From: Thermoflavimicrobium daqui
GTDB lineage: Bacteria; Bacillota; Bacilli; Thermoactinomycetales; Thermoactinomycetaceae
Length of the DNA stretch: 64,000 nt
Direction: 5' to 3'
Assembly: GCF_003313465.1 (NCBI RefSeq)
Contig: NZ_KZ845666.1
Coordinates: 332,412 to 396,411 of the forward strand
In this document: one piece after another, positions 17,541-26,340 of the stretch
Layout of the letters: each line of letters begins with the position of its first letter
How positions within the stretch are numbered: position 1 is the stretch's first letter
Made by a program: the position numbers and the translations under genes
The notes under the pieces: model-generated
Told to the model about the DNA's origin: nothing
What the model saw: the letters and a program-made list of their open reading frames with translations, nothing else
The model's database searches: none

Positions 17541-18654
17541 ATCTTTCTTTTAGCAATTTCCCATATAATGCTAACAATTTCTTTTCTTCAACTTGCCAAT
17601 TATAAATCTCTTCATGTGCACGACGACCACTTTCACTCAATTTTTGATGCAATTTTGGTTTACTAAGTAACTGTGTAACCTTCTCTGCTATCTCCTCGGG
17701 GTTTAGTGGATCAGCGGTAAAACCACACTCGCTTGTCTCAATAATCTCTTTCCACATCGGAAAATCAGAAGCAATTTGAGGCAAACCCGCTGCCATATAT
17801 TCAAACATTTTAATAGGTAATGATTCGAGGTAGTTCTGACTTGGATGCAGACAAACTAGTCCTACTTTCCCCTTTGCTAACCATCTTTTGACATCATCGA
17901 ATGGTATTCGCCCATGCAAATAAATATTCTTTTGCTTCAACTCTTGTTCATTTTGATCTTGAGGCGCAATATGTTGTAAGGGACCGATAAAATGTAGTTC
18001 AGCTCGTAATTCGGCTGGAATATAGTCCATCATTTGAATCATTTCCCGATAGCCACGTAAGTAGGAAACTCCTCCGACATATAGAATAAGGTTTCGCTCA
18101 TTGTCCTCTCGTTCTACTTTTGGCATTGGTAAAGGATAATTTTTAACAACGGTCACATTTTTTGCCCCTCGAAATTGTTCAGCAATCGGTTCTGTAGCTG
18201 TAATTACGGCTGCTAATTGACGGGCAAATCCCTTTTCTACTCGATGGACAATACGGGATAAAGGTCCACGTAACATTTCGGGAATCCATGGTTTCGTATG
18301 AATTTGTTTAGGCAAGTCTTCATGCGAATCATAAATCACTGGCTTCTTAGTTTTTTTAGCAATGCGAGCACCCCAAGGCAGTAGCTCAGGATCATGAAAA
18401 TGAAAAATATCAGCCCCACTGTTTAAAGCTCTCTCAAATAAGATACGACCATTTTCCAGCCTCTTCAGTTTTTTGGCATGCCGTTTGACACCGACTATCC
18501 GGACACCTTTCTCCATCTTTTCTTCAAAATCTGCTACCGCATGGAGCTCTACCTCATAACCTGCTTGCACTAATGATACTGCTTGCTTATGAAAAATTCG
18601 TGTATCATCATACGGATGAACTGAACTAAAAATCATTACTTTCTTTTGCCGCAT
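17539..18654 (-). CDS. GT4-family glycosyltransferase
   Basis: The 371-residue GT-B enzyme has an N-terminal acceptor half starting MRQKKVMIFSSVHPYDDTRIF and a C-terminal donor half. The latter has YVGGVSYLRGYREMI, a long helix region and the EYMAAGLPQIASDFPMWKEII stretch typical of GT4 retaining transferases. The acceptor half has DIFHFHDPELLPWG and YDSHEDLP, as in capsule transferases. I start at the ATG at 18654, 8 nt behind AGGAG; a GTG three codons earlier overlaps that site. It is the last gene of the cluster operon and adds one sugar to the lipid-linked repeat. Confidence 0.88.
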   Translation of the reverse strand: MRQKKVMIFSSVHPYDDTRIFHKQAVSLVQAGYEVELHAVADFEEKMEKGVRIVGVKRHAKKLKRLENGRILFERALNSGADIFHFHDPELLPWGARIAKKTKKPVIYDSHEDLPKQIHTKPWIPEMLRGPLSRIVHRVEKGFARQLAAVITATEPIAEQFRGAKNVTVVKNYPLPMPKVEREDNERNLILYVGGVSYLRGYREMIQMMDYIPAELRAELHFIGPLQHIAPQDQNEQELKQKNIYLHGRIPFDDVKRWLAKGKVGLVCLHPSQNYLESLPIKMFEYMAAGLPQIASDFPMWKEIIETSECGFTADPLNPEEIAEKVTQLLSKPKLHQKLSESGRRAHEEIYNWQVEEKKLLALYGKLLKER

Positions 18655-18673
18655 CTTACACACTCCTCAGGAG

Positions 18674-20080
18674 CTAAATATTTATTGATTCTCTTTTCTT
18701 TTGCTGTGTCTCTCCTAAAATAATAACTGCAAGAGCTATACCGTAGACCACCCACATCGGTGTATAATGGATCGCTGTACTCGGTGCCACTCCTCCACCA
18801 ACAAACCCAATCATAGCGATTAAGCTTGATATGGCTCCCCAGCGAATAAGTGGACTAATATAAGGCGAGGATTTTAACCAAGCCAACTTCCATAAACGCC
18901 AGCACAACCAGATATACAGAGAAATATATAGTATAAAAATGATGACCCCAAAGTTAACTAACACTTCTGCCCACCAATTATGCATGTTTACTTTATTTAC
19001 TCTAGGGGCACCTTTCATCAGAGGTTCAATATTCCCCGCCCCTACTCCCATAAAATGACTCTTCTGAAGGAATTTCAGACCATTTAATAATAAATTCAAA
19101 CGAACAGTTATACTTTCTCCCGTTTCCCCACGTACCACCTTTTTATCTTTATTTTTTGCTGCTTCCATAGCAGGCTTTATATCCTGAATTGCCTTCCATG
19201 AACTAAGAATTTTAGCACGTGGATCATGAACTGATTTCTGTACATGAATCAAAAGTGAACTCATACAAATAGCTAGGAGAACCGCAATGATCGCTGCTGT
19301 GATCGTTTTGAATACATTCTTCTTAGTTAATTTAGCCCGTTCGATAACAAATGGTATAAGTACAGCAAACAAAATAACCAAGATAGGGAGTACTAAAGCA
19401 GTATTCACCCGCGATCCTGTCGCAATTAAAGTAAATAAAGAAAACACGATCGTGATATAGAGAAACCATTTAACCTTTTTGGTAAGTGATAGTATCAGCA
19501 AAGCCGCTATAAGAAAGGGTAATGCTAAGGTAATACAAGTTGCTAAGTCGTTCTGATTCGTAAATACAGATGTGATCGTATTGGAAGGATAGCTTTTAGC
19601 AAAAACTCCTGAAGAAGGAAGGTGAACTCCAGTTATTCCTTCAAATACAGCAAAATATACAATAAACGCAAAAACGCCTAATAGAATACGACTTATTTTC
19701 CAGTATTTCTCTTCCGAAGTGACAAAATACGGAATCGATAAAGTTAAGGAGAGCATCATCACCAAAAAGATTAAATAATGTACGGCAGCCCCCATATTAA
19801 CAGCCCAAGTGATAGAACAAAGCCCATACAAAAACCAAAACACAAAAAATGCCGTATACCATCGAATGGGATACATATAAAATGCTTTAAAATCCTTATG
19901 AATTGTTATTCGCCAGAGTAATCCACCTGATAACAAGATAAATGCAAAGCGAAAAAATGTAAGATTAAAATCCTCTGTAACAGGCACACCTAATGTTGGC
20001 CCGAGTAAAGCAAAAGCTACCATACAGTAAAAGATCGTTTCCAATCGTTCCTGTCTCAGGAACAATGACAAATTCACCAT
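18674..20080 (-). CDS. wzy: Polysaccharide polymerase (O-antigen ligase/Wzy family)
   Basis: This 468-residue integral membrane protein has about 12 hydrophobic segments and a long periplasm-side loop around 275-345. That loop precedes GVGAGNIEPLM and HNWWAEVLVNFG, the arrangement of Wzy_C/WaaL proteins. With a flippase upstream and transferases on either side, polymerase activity on flipped repeat units is the best reading. An AAAGGTGAG site precedes the ATG at 20080. Sequence conservation is low in this family, so the call rests on topology, the loop motif and context. Confidence 0.82.
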   Translation of the reverse strand: MVNLSLFLRQERLETIFYCMVAFALLGPTLGVPVTEDFNLTFFRFAFILLSGGLLWRITIHKDFKAFYMYPIRWYTAFFVFWFLYGLCSITWAVNMGAAVHYLIFLVMMLSLTLSIPYFVTSEEKYWKISRILLGVFAFIVYFAVFEGITGVHLPSSGVFAKSYPSNTITSVFTNQNDLATCITLALPFLIAALLILSLTKKVKWFLYITIVFSLFTLIATGSRVNTALVLPILVILFAVLIPFVIERAKLTKKNVFKTITAAIIAVLLAICMSSLLIHVQKSVHDPRAKILSSWKAIQDIKPAMEAAKNKDKKVVRGETGESITVRLNLLLNGLKFLQKSHFMGVGAGNIEPLMKGAPRVNKVNMHNWWAEVLVNFGVIIFILYISLYIWLCWRLWKLAWLKSSPYISPLIRWGAISSLIAMIGFVGGGVAPSTAIHYTPMWVVYGIALAVIILGETQQKKRESINI

Positions 20081-20097
20081 TTCTCACCTTTTCTCTC

Positions 20098-21555
20098 CTA
20101 GTTTAAACGAAAGAGTTTTTTTAGATTTAGGACTTGTTTTACAGAAAATAAGCCGCTTGCAAAAACAGCTATAATCGCTATAAACAAAGCCAGTAAATCA
20201 TATAGCCACAAATGCTGCCATTGACTCATCTGAATCCACGTGATCCCCGTCATTAAGGCGAGATAAACTGTTATATAGATTAACATGGAACGAAATCGAA
20301 AATCCACTGGATAAACTTTTTGATTTTGCCAATACACTAACACTATAATCACTAAATAGGCAAGAATATTCATAACACATACAGCCCAAATCTTAAACAT
20401 GGGTGTTAATAATAAGCAACCTAATAAATATACAATGGCTGCTACCATAAAAGCATGTGATATCGCTTTTGTTTTCTTATGAATTAGAAGACCAACCCCA
20501 ATAATTAAATGTAGAACGTTTAATATGGTTCCAAATGATAACATCCACACATATTGATAAGCTTCAAAATACTCTGGTTTATTTTGACTAGCTACCCATT
20601 TAACTAAAGGTTCAATTACAAAGCTAAGACACATAATCGCAAGCGAGCCAATAACCAATCCACTTCTCGCCACAATGCCATACAACCTCGGAGCATCTTC
20701 TCGATCTTTGATAGAAATTGAAAAAGGTCTCCATGCTAACTGAAAGGGTGATGTTAATAATGCAATAACGGAGGCAAACCGTATAGACGCTTCGTAAATA
20801 GCGGCTTTTTCAGGTGATACCATATGATAAACAATCGGTCGCGAAACCATATTCATCACCCAAAATACCATAAGTGTGGGTAAAAGGGGAAATCCATATT
20901 GTAGCAAATTTTTGAAGTATTGAAGTGGAACACGAAAAATAAACTCTCTGCGATACAAAATCAATAATATAATAGAAATGATCCCTTGACCTAACAACTG
21001 ACCATAAAAAACACCATAGAGCCCTTGCTTCAATACCACTACAAAATACATACTTAGTACAGATGAACCAATCACGTAAACCATACTAAAAAAAGTAAAA
21101 AACCATTTTCTTCGCTCATAGCGCGTATAAGCCAGTAAATGTTGAATAATAATCGCGCCGAGTGTAGCCAAAATAGCTATGGGAATTACCCACTGATTTT
21201 TCATTCCTGACTCATAAAGTATACGAGACAACGGGCCACTAATTCCTAACGAAACAAGAAAATATAAGGTGCAAACCATACAGCTAAATACCATCGTCGC
21301 TGTTAAATATCCTCTTTTCTCCTGCTTCGTTTTTACATCATGGTAATAAAAAGCGAGAGCGGCATCTGTCCCTAACATAGACAAATAAGTAATAATCAAA
21401 GTTAGAGTGTTAGTCATTCCCCAGTCCGCGTATTCAACCTGATTCATATTTCTTAAAAAAATAGGGAACAAGAGTAGTCCCACTAACTTGTTCCCTACAT
21501 TTGCAATTGCAAAAGCAATAGAATCTGAGAATAATCGCTTAAATAAATATTTCAT
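20098..21555 (-). CDS. wzx: Polysaccharide flippase (Wzx-like, MOP superfamily)
   Basis: The 485-residue protein has about 14 membrane segments and the polysaccharide-synthesis N-terminus (FAIANVGNKLVGLLLFPIFLRNM). It flips undecaprenyl-linked oligosaccharides across the membrane. Start chosen at the ATG at 21555, 5 nt after GAGGTG; a GTG two codons earlier lies within that site. It lies between the acetyltransferase and the polymerase, with 17 nt to the latter, and together they define a Wzx/Wzy pathway. Confidence 0.9.
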   Translation of the reverse strand: MKYLFKRLFSDSIAFAIANVGNKLVGLLLFPIFLRNMNQVEYADWGMTNTLTLIITYLSMLGTDAALAFYYHDVKTKQEKRGYLTATMVFSCMVCTLYFLVSLGISGPLSRILYESGMKNQWVIPIAILATLGAIIIQHLLAYTRYERRKWFFTFFSMVYVIGSSVLSMYFVVVLKQGLYGVFYGQLLGQGIISIILLILYRREFIFRVPLQYFKNLLQYGFPLLPTLMVFWVMNMVSRPIVYHMVSPEKAAIYEASIRFASVIALLTSPFQLAWRPFSISIKDREDAPRLYGIVARSGLVIGSLAIMCLSFVIEPLVKWVASQNKPEYFEAYQYVWMLSFGTILNVLHLIIGVGLLIHKKTKAISHAFMVAAIVYLLGCLLLTPMFKIWAVCVMNILAYLVIIVLVYWQNQKVYPVDFRFRSMLIYITVYLALMTGITWIQMSQWQHLWLYDLLALFIAIIAVFASGLFSVKQVLNLKKLFRLN

Positions 21556-21687
21556 AGACACACCTCAAAAATAAGATCCACAGCTATAAAAGGCCGATTT
21601 ATTGATTAGGCTGGCTCATTTCTACTGCTTTAGCCTTTTAGAAGCTCTCAAACACATGGTTTGTCGATTTAAGATTTGACTTCCTGA

Positions 21688-22434
21688 TTAATCTTGATTT
21701 TCCAGCTTTTCTCGATCAGGCACATCACGTAGTACACGTGCTGGCAAACCTACATAAACCTTAGCCTTCTCTGTATCACGGTTTACCAGAGCACCTGCTG
21801 CAATAAAGCTTTCTTCTTCAACTGTGATGCCAGGTAATAAAATAGAGGCTCCACCAATTCGAGCGCCTTTTTTAATATGGGCACCTTTTACATATTTAAA
21901 CCGTTCCTTCGTCCTCCCCATAAAGTTATCATTGGTTGTAGTGACTGTTGGAGCGATAAATACACGTTCTTCAATTGTTGTATAAGCAGTAATATAAGCG
22001 TTGGTTTGGATCTTAGTATAAGAGCCGATTTCGACTTGATTTTCTACAGCTACTCCGCGACCTATCACTACATGATTGCCGATTTGACATTTCTCCCGAA
22101 CAGAAGCTTGATCTCCGATCATTACTTCTTTACCAAAAGTACTGCCGCGATAAAGCACTGCATTTGCACCAATCGTTGAACCATCCCCAATTTCCAGTGG
22201 TGACAGGTTGGGATCAACCTTTACAGTTGATGCTTTAGCCGGACGTGGCCAACGCCCAAGTACACTATTGTCGGATATATATACATCGGAACCGATTATC
22301 GTTCCAGCATGAATAGTAACATTATTACCAATCGTGACACGATCTCCGATGACAACTCCTTCTTCGATGACAGAAAAATAGCCGATTGAAACATTTTCAC
22401 CTAATTTCGCAGTATCATGAACAAAATTTTTCAT
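21688..22434 (-). CDS. Left-handed beta-helix acetyltransferase (WbpD/WlbB-like)
   Basis: The 248 residues are dominated by hexapeptide repeats (for example IGDRVTIGNNVTI, IGNHVVIGRGVAV, IGSYTKI) that fold into a left-handed beta-helix. A late IAPTVTTTNDNFMG segment and AAGALVNRDTEKAKVYVGLPARVLRDV match sugar N-acetyltransferases that act on UDP-amino sugars. Directly downstream of a UDP-GlcNAc dehydrogenase and near an aminotransferase and an oxidoreductase, it probably acetylates the 3-amino group of UDP-GlcNAc3NA. It is longer than typical WbpD (about 190 residues), with extra N-terminal coils, so I leave the symbol blank. Confidence 0.83.
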   Translation of the reverse strand: MKNFVHDTAKLGENVSIGYFSVIEEGVVIGDRVTIGNNVTIHAGTIIGSDVYISDNSVLGRWPRPAKASTVKVDPNLSPLEIGDGSTIGANAVLYRGSTFGKEVMIGDQASVREKCQIGNHVVIGRGVAVENQVEIGSYTKIQTNAYITAYTTIEERVFIAPTVTTTNDNFMGRTKERFKYVKGAHIKKGARIGGASILLPGITVEEESFIAAGALVNRDTEKAKVYVGLPARVLRDVPDREKLENQD

Positions 22435-22446
22435 TTGCTTCCCGCC

Positions 22447-23760
22447 TTATAGTTTCTCGTAATCTGCTCGAATGTCTTTCATTCCTTTTAAGGCATTACG
22501 TGTATCAAAAATCACATTTGCATGATCTGCAATCATTTGATAATCAAAAGCACTATGATCTGTTGCAATTAATACCAAATCTGCTTCTTTTAATCGCTCT
22601 AAGGTTAAGTCAACAGTATGATACATTTTTCCATCCACTTTAAACTCGGAGATATGTGGATCACAAATGGTCATATTTGCTTGATATTTTTCTAGCATCT
22701 GAATAATAGGTAAAACAGGTGATTCACGATAGTCATCAATATCTTTTTTATAAGCTACGCCAAGTACTAAAACATTTGACCCATTTAAAGCTTTTCCATA
22801 GCGGTTTAAGATTTTCATGGAACGGTCAATGACAAACTCTGGCATTTCATTATTGATTTCACCAGCAACCTCGATCAAACGAGTATGATAATTGTATTCA
22901 CGAGCTTTCCAAGTTAGATAAAAAGGATCAATCGGAATACAGTGTCCACCAAGGCCTGGGCCTGGATAAAAAGCCATAAACCCATATGGTTTCGTTTTTG
23001 CAGCATCAATGACTTCCCAAACATCAATTCCCATTTTATTACATAAAATAGCCATTTCATTAGCTAATCCAATATTAATGTTCCGGAAAGTGTTTTCTAG
23101 GATTTTTTCCATTTCCGCTACACGTGGGCTTGATACCTCGTGTACTTCTCCTTCTAAAACGGAACGGTATAAGGCAGCAGCGATTTTTGTACACTCAGAT
23201 GTTACACCACCAACTACTTTAGGGGTATTTTTGGTATTGTAAATCTTATTACCCGGATCAACACGTTCAGGGGAATAAGCTAAATAAAAATCTTCGCCAA
23301 CTTTTAAACCGGTTTCTTCTAAAATAGGTTGTACCACTTCTTCAGTGGTTCCAGGGTATGTCGTGCTTTCTAAAACGACAAGTGTACCTACCTTTAAATA
23401 TTTAGCAATACTCTTGGTTGAAGCTTCTACATAAGAAATATTAGGCTGCTGATATTCGTCGAGAGGAGTAGGAACACAGATTGCACATGCATCTACTTCA
23501 GCAATGAGGGAGTAATCCGTAGTCGCTTTTAATTGCCCTTTTTGCACAAGATCTTTTAGATCTTCATCAACAACATCACCAATATAATTCGTTCCTTCAT
23601 TGACCATTTCAACTCGATGAGGCAAAATATCAAAACCAATTACTTTATATCCTGCTTTCGCCTTTTCTACAGCCAACGGAAGTCCAACATATCCTAAACC
23701 AATTACACCGATAACAGCTGTCTTCTCTTCAATTTTTTGCAGCAATGCTTTACTTGTCAC
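22447..23760 (-). CDS. wbpA: UDP-N-acetylglucosamine 6-dehydrogenase (WbpA-type)
   Basis: The 437-residue enzyme oxidises C6 of a UDP-sugar to the carboxylate with two NAD. Visible are the N-terminal Rossmann motif GVIGLGYVGLPLA, the catalytic Lys region PSPERV-like YSPERVDPGN, the catalytic Cys in GGHCIPIDPFYL, and a C-terminal UDP-binding domain beginning NVLVLGVAYK. The sequence GPGLGGHCIPIDPFYLTWKA is characteristic of the UDP-GlcNAc (WbpA/TviB-like) branch rather than UDP-glucose dehydrogenase. The start is GTG at 23760. It is the first committed enzyme of the local uronic-acid pathway. Confidence 0.88.
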   Translation of the reverse strand: MTSKALLQKIEEKTAVIGVIGLGYVGLPLAVEKAKAGYKVIGFDILPHRVEMVNEGTNYIGDVVDEDLKDLVQKGQLKATTDYSLIAEVDACAICVPTPLDEYQQPNISYVEASTKSIAKYLKVGTLVVLESTTYPGTTEEVVQPILEETGLKVGEDFYLAYSPERVDPGNKIYNTKNTPKVVGGVTSECTKIAAALYRSVLEGEVHEVSSPRVAEMEKILENTFRNINIGLANEMAILCNKMGIDVWEVIDAAKTKPYGFMAFYPGPGLGGHCIPIDPFYLTWKAREYNYHTRLIEVAGEINNEMPEFVIDRSMKILNRYGKALNGSNVLVLGVAYKKDIDDYRESPVLPIIQMLEKYQANMTICDPHISEFKVDGKMYHTVDLTLERLKEADLVLIATDHSAFDYQMIADHANVIFDTRNALKGMKDIRADYEKL

Positions 23761-23857
23761 GCTACATCCATCCTTTAATTCAGAAATAGTATATTAGAGA
23801 TTGCCTTGTAAAAATCAGCCGCTCATCGTTTTTAGCTAGAAGATAATCTATCGATTC

Positions 23858-23917
23858 GTAATTCGTTACTCTTTTATAGCTAAGCATGAGTGATATCTAT
23901 TAAGAGTAACGAATTAC
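23858..23917. repeat. 60-bp hairpin-forming inverted repeat inside the polysaccharide operon
   Basis: GTAATTCGTTACTCTT (23858-23873) is inverted perfectly at 23902-23917, with a 28-nt loop, in the 176-nt gap between the aminotransferase and dehydrogenase genes. No T-run follows on the coding strand, so it is not an ordinary terminator. It may be an RNA-processing or attenuation structure, or a repeat remnant. Confidence 0.7.
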
Positions 23918-23936
23918 TTGTCAAACTCGTAACAGC

Positions 23937-25043
23937 TTATCCTTGATAAAAACTTTTGACTGCATCTGCAATGTAGTGGATTGTTTCATCTTCTAATTCA
24001 GCATAAAGCGGTAAAGCAAAGGTTCGTTTTGCCATATATTCTGCATTCGGTAAACTACCTTCTTCATATCCGAGATAATTATATACATCTTGCTGATGTA
24101 ATGGAACTGGATAATAAACCCCTGTAGAAATTCCTTTTTCTTTTAGATATTTCATTAGATCGTCACGCTCTGTCGCTTGAATAATATAAAGGTGATAAAT
24201 ATGACTGCGATTTTCTGCACAATAAGGGGTAACTACTGGAGTATCTTTTAATAATTCATCATAAAGGGAAGCTTTTTGGCGACGAGCCTCATTCCATTGG
24301 TTTAAATAGCGAAGTTTCACCCGTAAAATCGCTGCTTGTAATTCATCTAAACGACTGTTATAACCCACAACACTATGATAGTATTTAGGATTGCTACCAT
24401 GTACACGCAAGATACGGATTTTTTTCGCTAGTTCTTCATCATTGGTTACGACCATTCCACCATCGCCATATCCCCCTAAGTTTTTAGTGGGAAAGAAGGA
24501 GAAAGTGGCAGCATGTCCCCAAGAGCCTATTTTTCTTCCTTTGTATTCAGATCCAATCGCTTGTGCAGCATCTTCAAGCACAAACAAATCATGTTCGTTG
24601 GCAATCGCTACGACCTCATCCATATTAGCAGGTTGTCCAAAAATATGCACAGGAATAATCGCTTTTGTTTTTTCATTGATTTTCGCTTTAATTTGAGAAA
24701 CATCAATATTATAGGTTTTAGGATCAATATCAACGAAAACAGGAGTCGCACCAAGCTGAGAAACGACTTCCGCAGTAGCAAAGAATGTAAATGGAGTGGT
24801 AATCACCTCATCTCCAGGTCCAATCCCTTTTGCATCTAAAGCAAGTAAAAGAGCATCAGTACCATTTGCTACTCCTACAGCATATTTCACACCACAAAAT
24901 GCAGCAATCTCTTCTTCTAATGCTTTTACATCTGGCCCCAAAATATAACGACCATTCTCTAGAACATCATCAATTGCACTACGTACTTCATCACGAATTG
25001 TTTCATATTGCGCTTTTAAGTCAATTAAAGGAATCTGTTTCAT
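23937..25043 (-). CDS. wbpE: DegT/DnrJ/EryC1 sugar aminotransferase (WbpE-like)
   Basis: The 368-residue PLP enzyme transfers an amino group from glutamate to a keto-sugar. DegT-family marks include GVANGTDALLLAL, the cofactor region VLEDAAQAIGSEYKG and the PLP-binding Lys in FFPTKNLGGYGDGG. Its near neighbours are a UDP-GlcNAc 6-dehydrogenase, a Gfo/Idh oxidoreductase and a hexapeptide acetyltransferase. That set is known from Pseudomonas wbpA-B-E-D and converts UDP-GlcNAcA to its 3-amino and then diacetamido form. C3 amination of UDP-3-keto-GlcNAcA is therefore the likely role. Confidence 0.86.
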   Translation of the reverse strand: MKQIPLIDLKAQYETIRDEVRSAIDDVLENGRYILGPDVKALEEEIAAFCGVKYAVGVANGTDALLLALDAKGIGPGDEVITTPFTFFATAEVVSQLGATPVFVDIDPKTYNIDVSQIKAKINEKTKAIIPVHIFGQPANMDEVVAIANEHDLFVLEDAAQAIGSEYKGRKIGSWGHAATFSFFPTKNLGGYGDGGMVVTNDEELAKKIRILRVHGSNPKYYHSVVGYNSRLDELQAAILRVKLRYLNQWNEARRQKASLYDELLKDTPVVTPYCAENRSHIYHLYIIQATERDDLMKYLKEKGISTGVYYPVPLHQQDVYNYLGYEEGSLPNAEYMAKRTFALPLYAELEDETIHYIADAVKSFYQG

Positions 25044-25157
25044 ATAAAATTCGCTCCTTATATCATTCGCATTTAGTTATGAGCAGGATGGTAAAAATGA
25101 AATATGTAAGCACTAAATTCTTACTTACTCTCAAGAATAACTACAGGCTATTACCCT

Positions 25158-26186
25158 TTACTTCTTTCTTGCCAGATCTTCCATTTTTACTGCTCTTCCT
25201 GTTTCAGCAGACTGTTGACAAGCAATAACCAAGCTCAGTGCTTGTCTTCCCTCTAATCCAGAAACAATAGGCTGACGATTTTCTTTAACTGCTTCAGTCA
25301 TATCCTGAATGATCCATTGATGACCAGGGATGCCAAACGGATCTGTTTCTACTTTTTTTATCGTCTCTTCTTTTTCTGGCTCCGATATATCTTCAAAGTT
25401 CCATGTTTTAATCCAATTTGCTGTTGGACCTCCTATAACTGCTGTTCCTGTTTCTCCAAAGATACTTAGGGATTCCTCAAGATTTTTGGGGTAAATGGTG
25501 ACTGCTGCTTCTAGCACACCAAGTGCTCCACTTTTAAAGCGAATCACGGAAACAGAGGTATCTTCAGCTTCAATCTTACGGATTCTCGTAGCATGGTAAG
25601 AGGAAACTTCCTCTACATCCCCCATCATCCAAAGCAATAAATCCATATTATGGATTGCCTGATTCATCAAAACCCCGCCATCCATTTCTTTGGTTCCACG
25701 CCAAGGAGCTTGATCATAATAGGCTTGATTACGATTCCAACGAACGGTTGCATTTGCATGACCGATTTTTCCGAAACGACCACTCTCTAGCATATTTCTA
25801 AGTTCCCTAATCGCAGGACGGAATCGATTCGGATGAACAACGGCCATTTTTACATGATTTCTTTCACAAGCTTCAATCATCCGATCAGCAGCTTCAAGTG
25901 TTAAAGCCATCGGCTTCTCAACAACCACATGTTTTTTAGCCTCAGCAGCTTGAATGGTTAACTGCGGATGCAATCCGCTTGGTGTACAGATGCATATGAC
26001 ATCTACCTCTGTTTTTAATAAATCAGCTATATCAGTAAAACCTCGAACACCATCTACAGCAAACTCAGCTAACCGCTCTTCATTTGTATCACAAACTGCA
26101 AACAGTTCAGCACCCTCTACCGCCTGGATTGCTGCGACATGCTTTTTGGCTATATGACCACAACCAACGATTCCATACCGTATCAC
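25158..26186 (-). CDS. wbpB: Gfo/Idh/MocA-family oxidoreductase (WbpB-like)
   Basis: The 342-residue NAD(P)-dependent enzyme has the Rossmann motif YGIVGCGHIAKKH at its start, the family EKPMAL sequence (VVEKPMALTLEAA) and a C-terminal sheet domain carrying GGVLMNQAIHNMDLL. In this context it should oxidise C3 of UDP-GlcNAcA before transamination. I propose the GTG at 26186 as start, 6 nt after GGGGGA, since the protein then begins at the Rossmann strand; an ATG 12 codons upstream has no ribosome-binding site. It lies second in the operon. Confidence 0.84.
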   Translation of the reverse strand: MIRYGIVGCGHIAKKHVAAIQAVEGAELFAVCDTNEERLAEFAVDGVRGFTDIADLLKTEVDVICICTPSGLHPQLTIQAAEAKKHVVVEKPMALTLEAADRMIEACERNHVKMAVVHPNRFRPAIRELRNMLESGRFGKIGHANATVRWNRNQAYYDQAPWRGTKEMDGGVLMNQAIHNMDLLLWMMGDVEEVSSYHATRIRKIEAEDTSVSVIRFKSGALGVLEAAVTIYPKNLEESLSIFGETGTAVIGGPTANWIKTWNFEDISEPEKEETIKKVETDPFGIPGHQWIIQDMTEAVKENRQPIVSGLEGRQALSLVIACQQSAETGRAVKMEDLARKK

Positions 26187-26340
26187 AAGTGTCCCCCATT
26201 TCTTCAGATGGTCATCCTTCATGTTAAAAATTTCACAGAGTGAGCTATTTTAGTTCATTCAGTTTATATTACAATAACATTACAATCTATCTACAAATGT
26301 AACATAACTGAAAAGTTTTGGGTACCCTGCTGCTAAAAAA

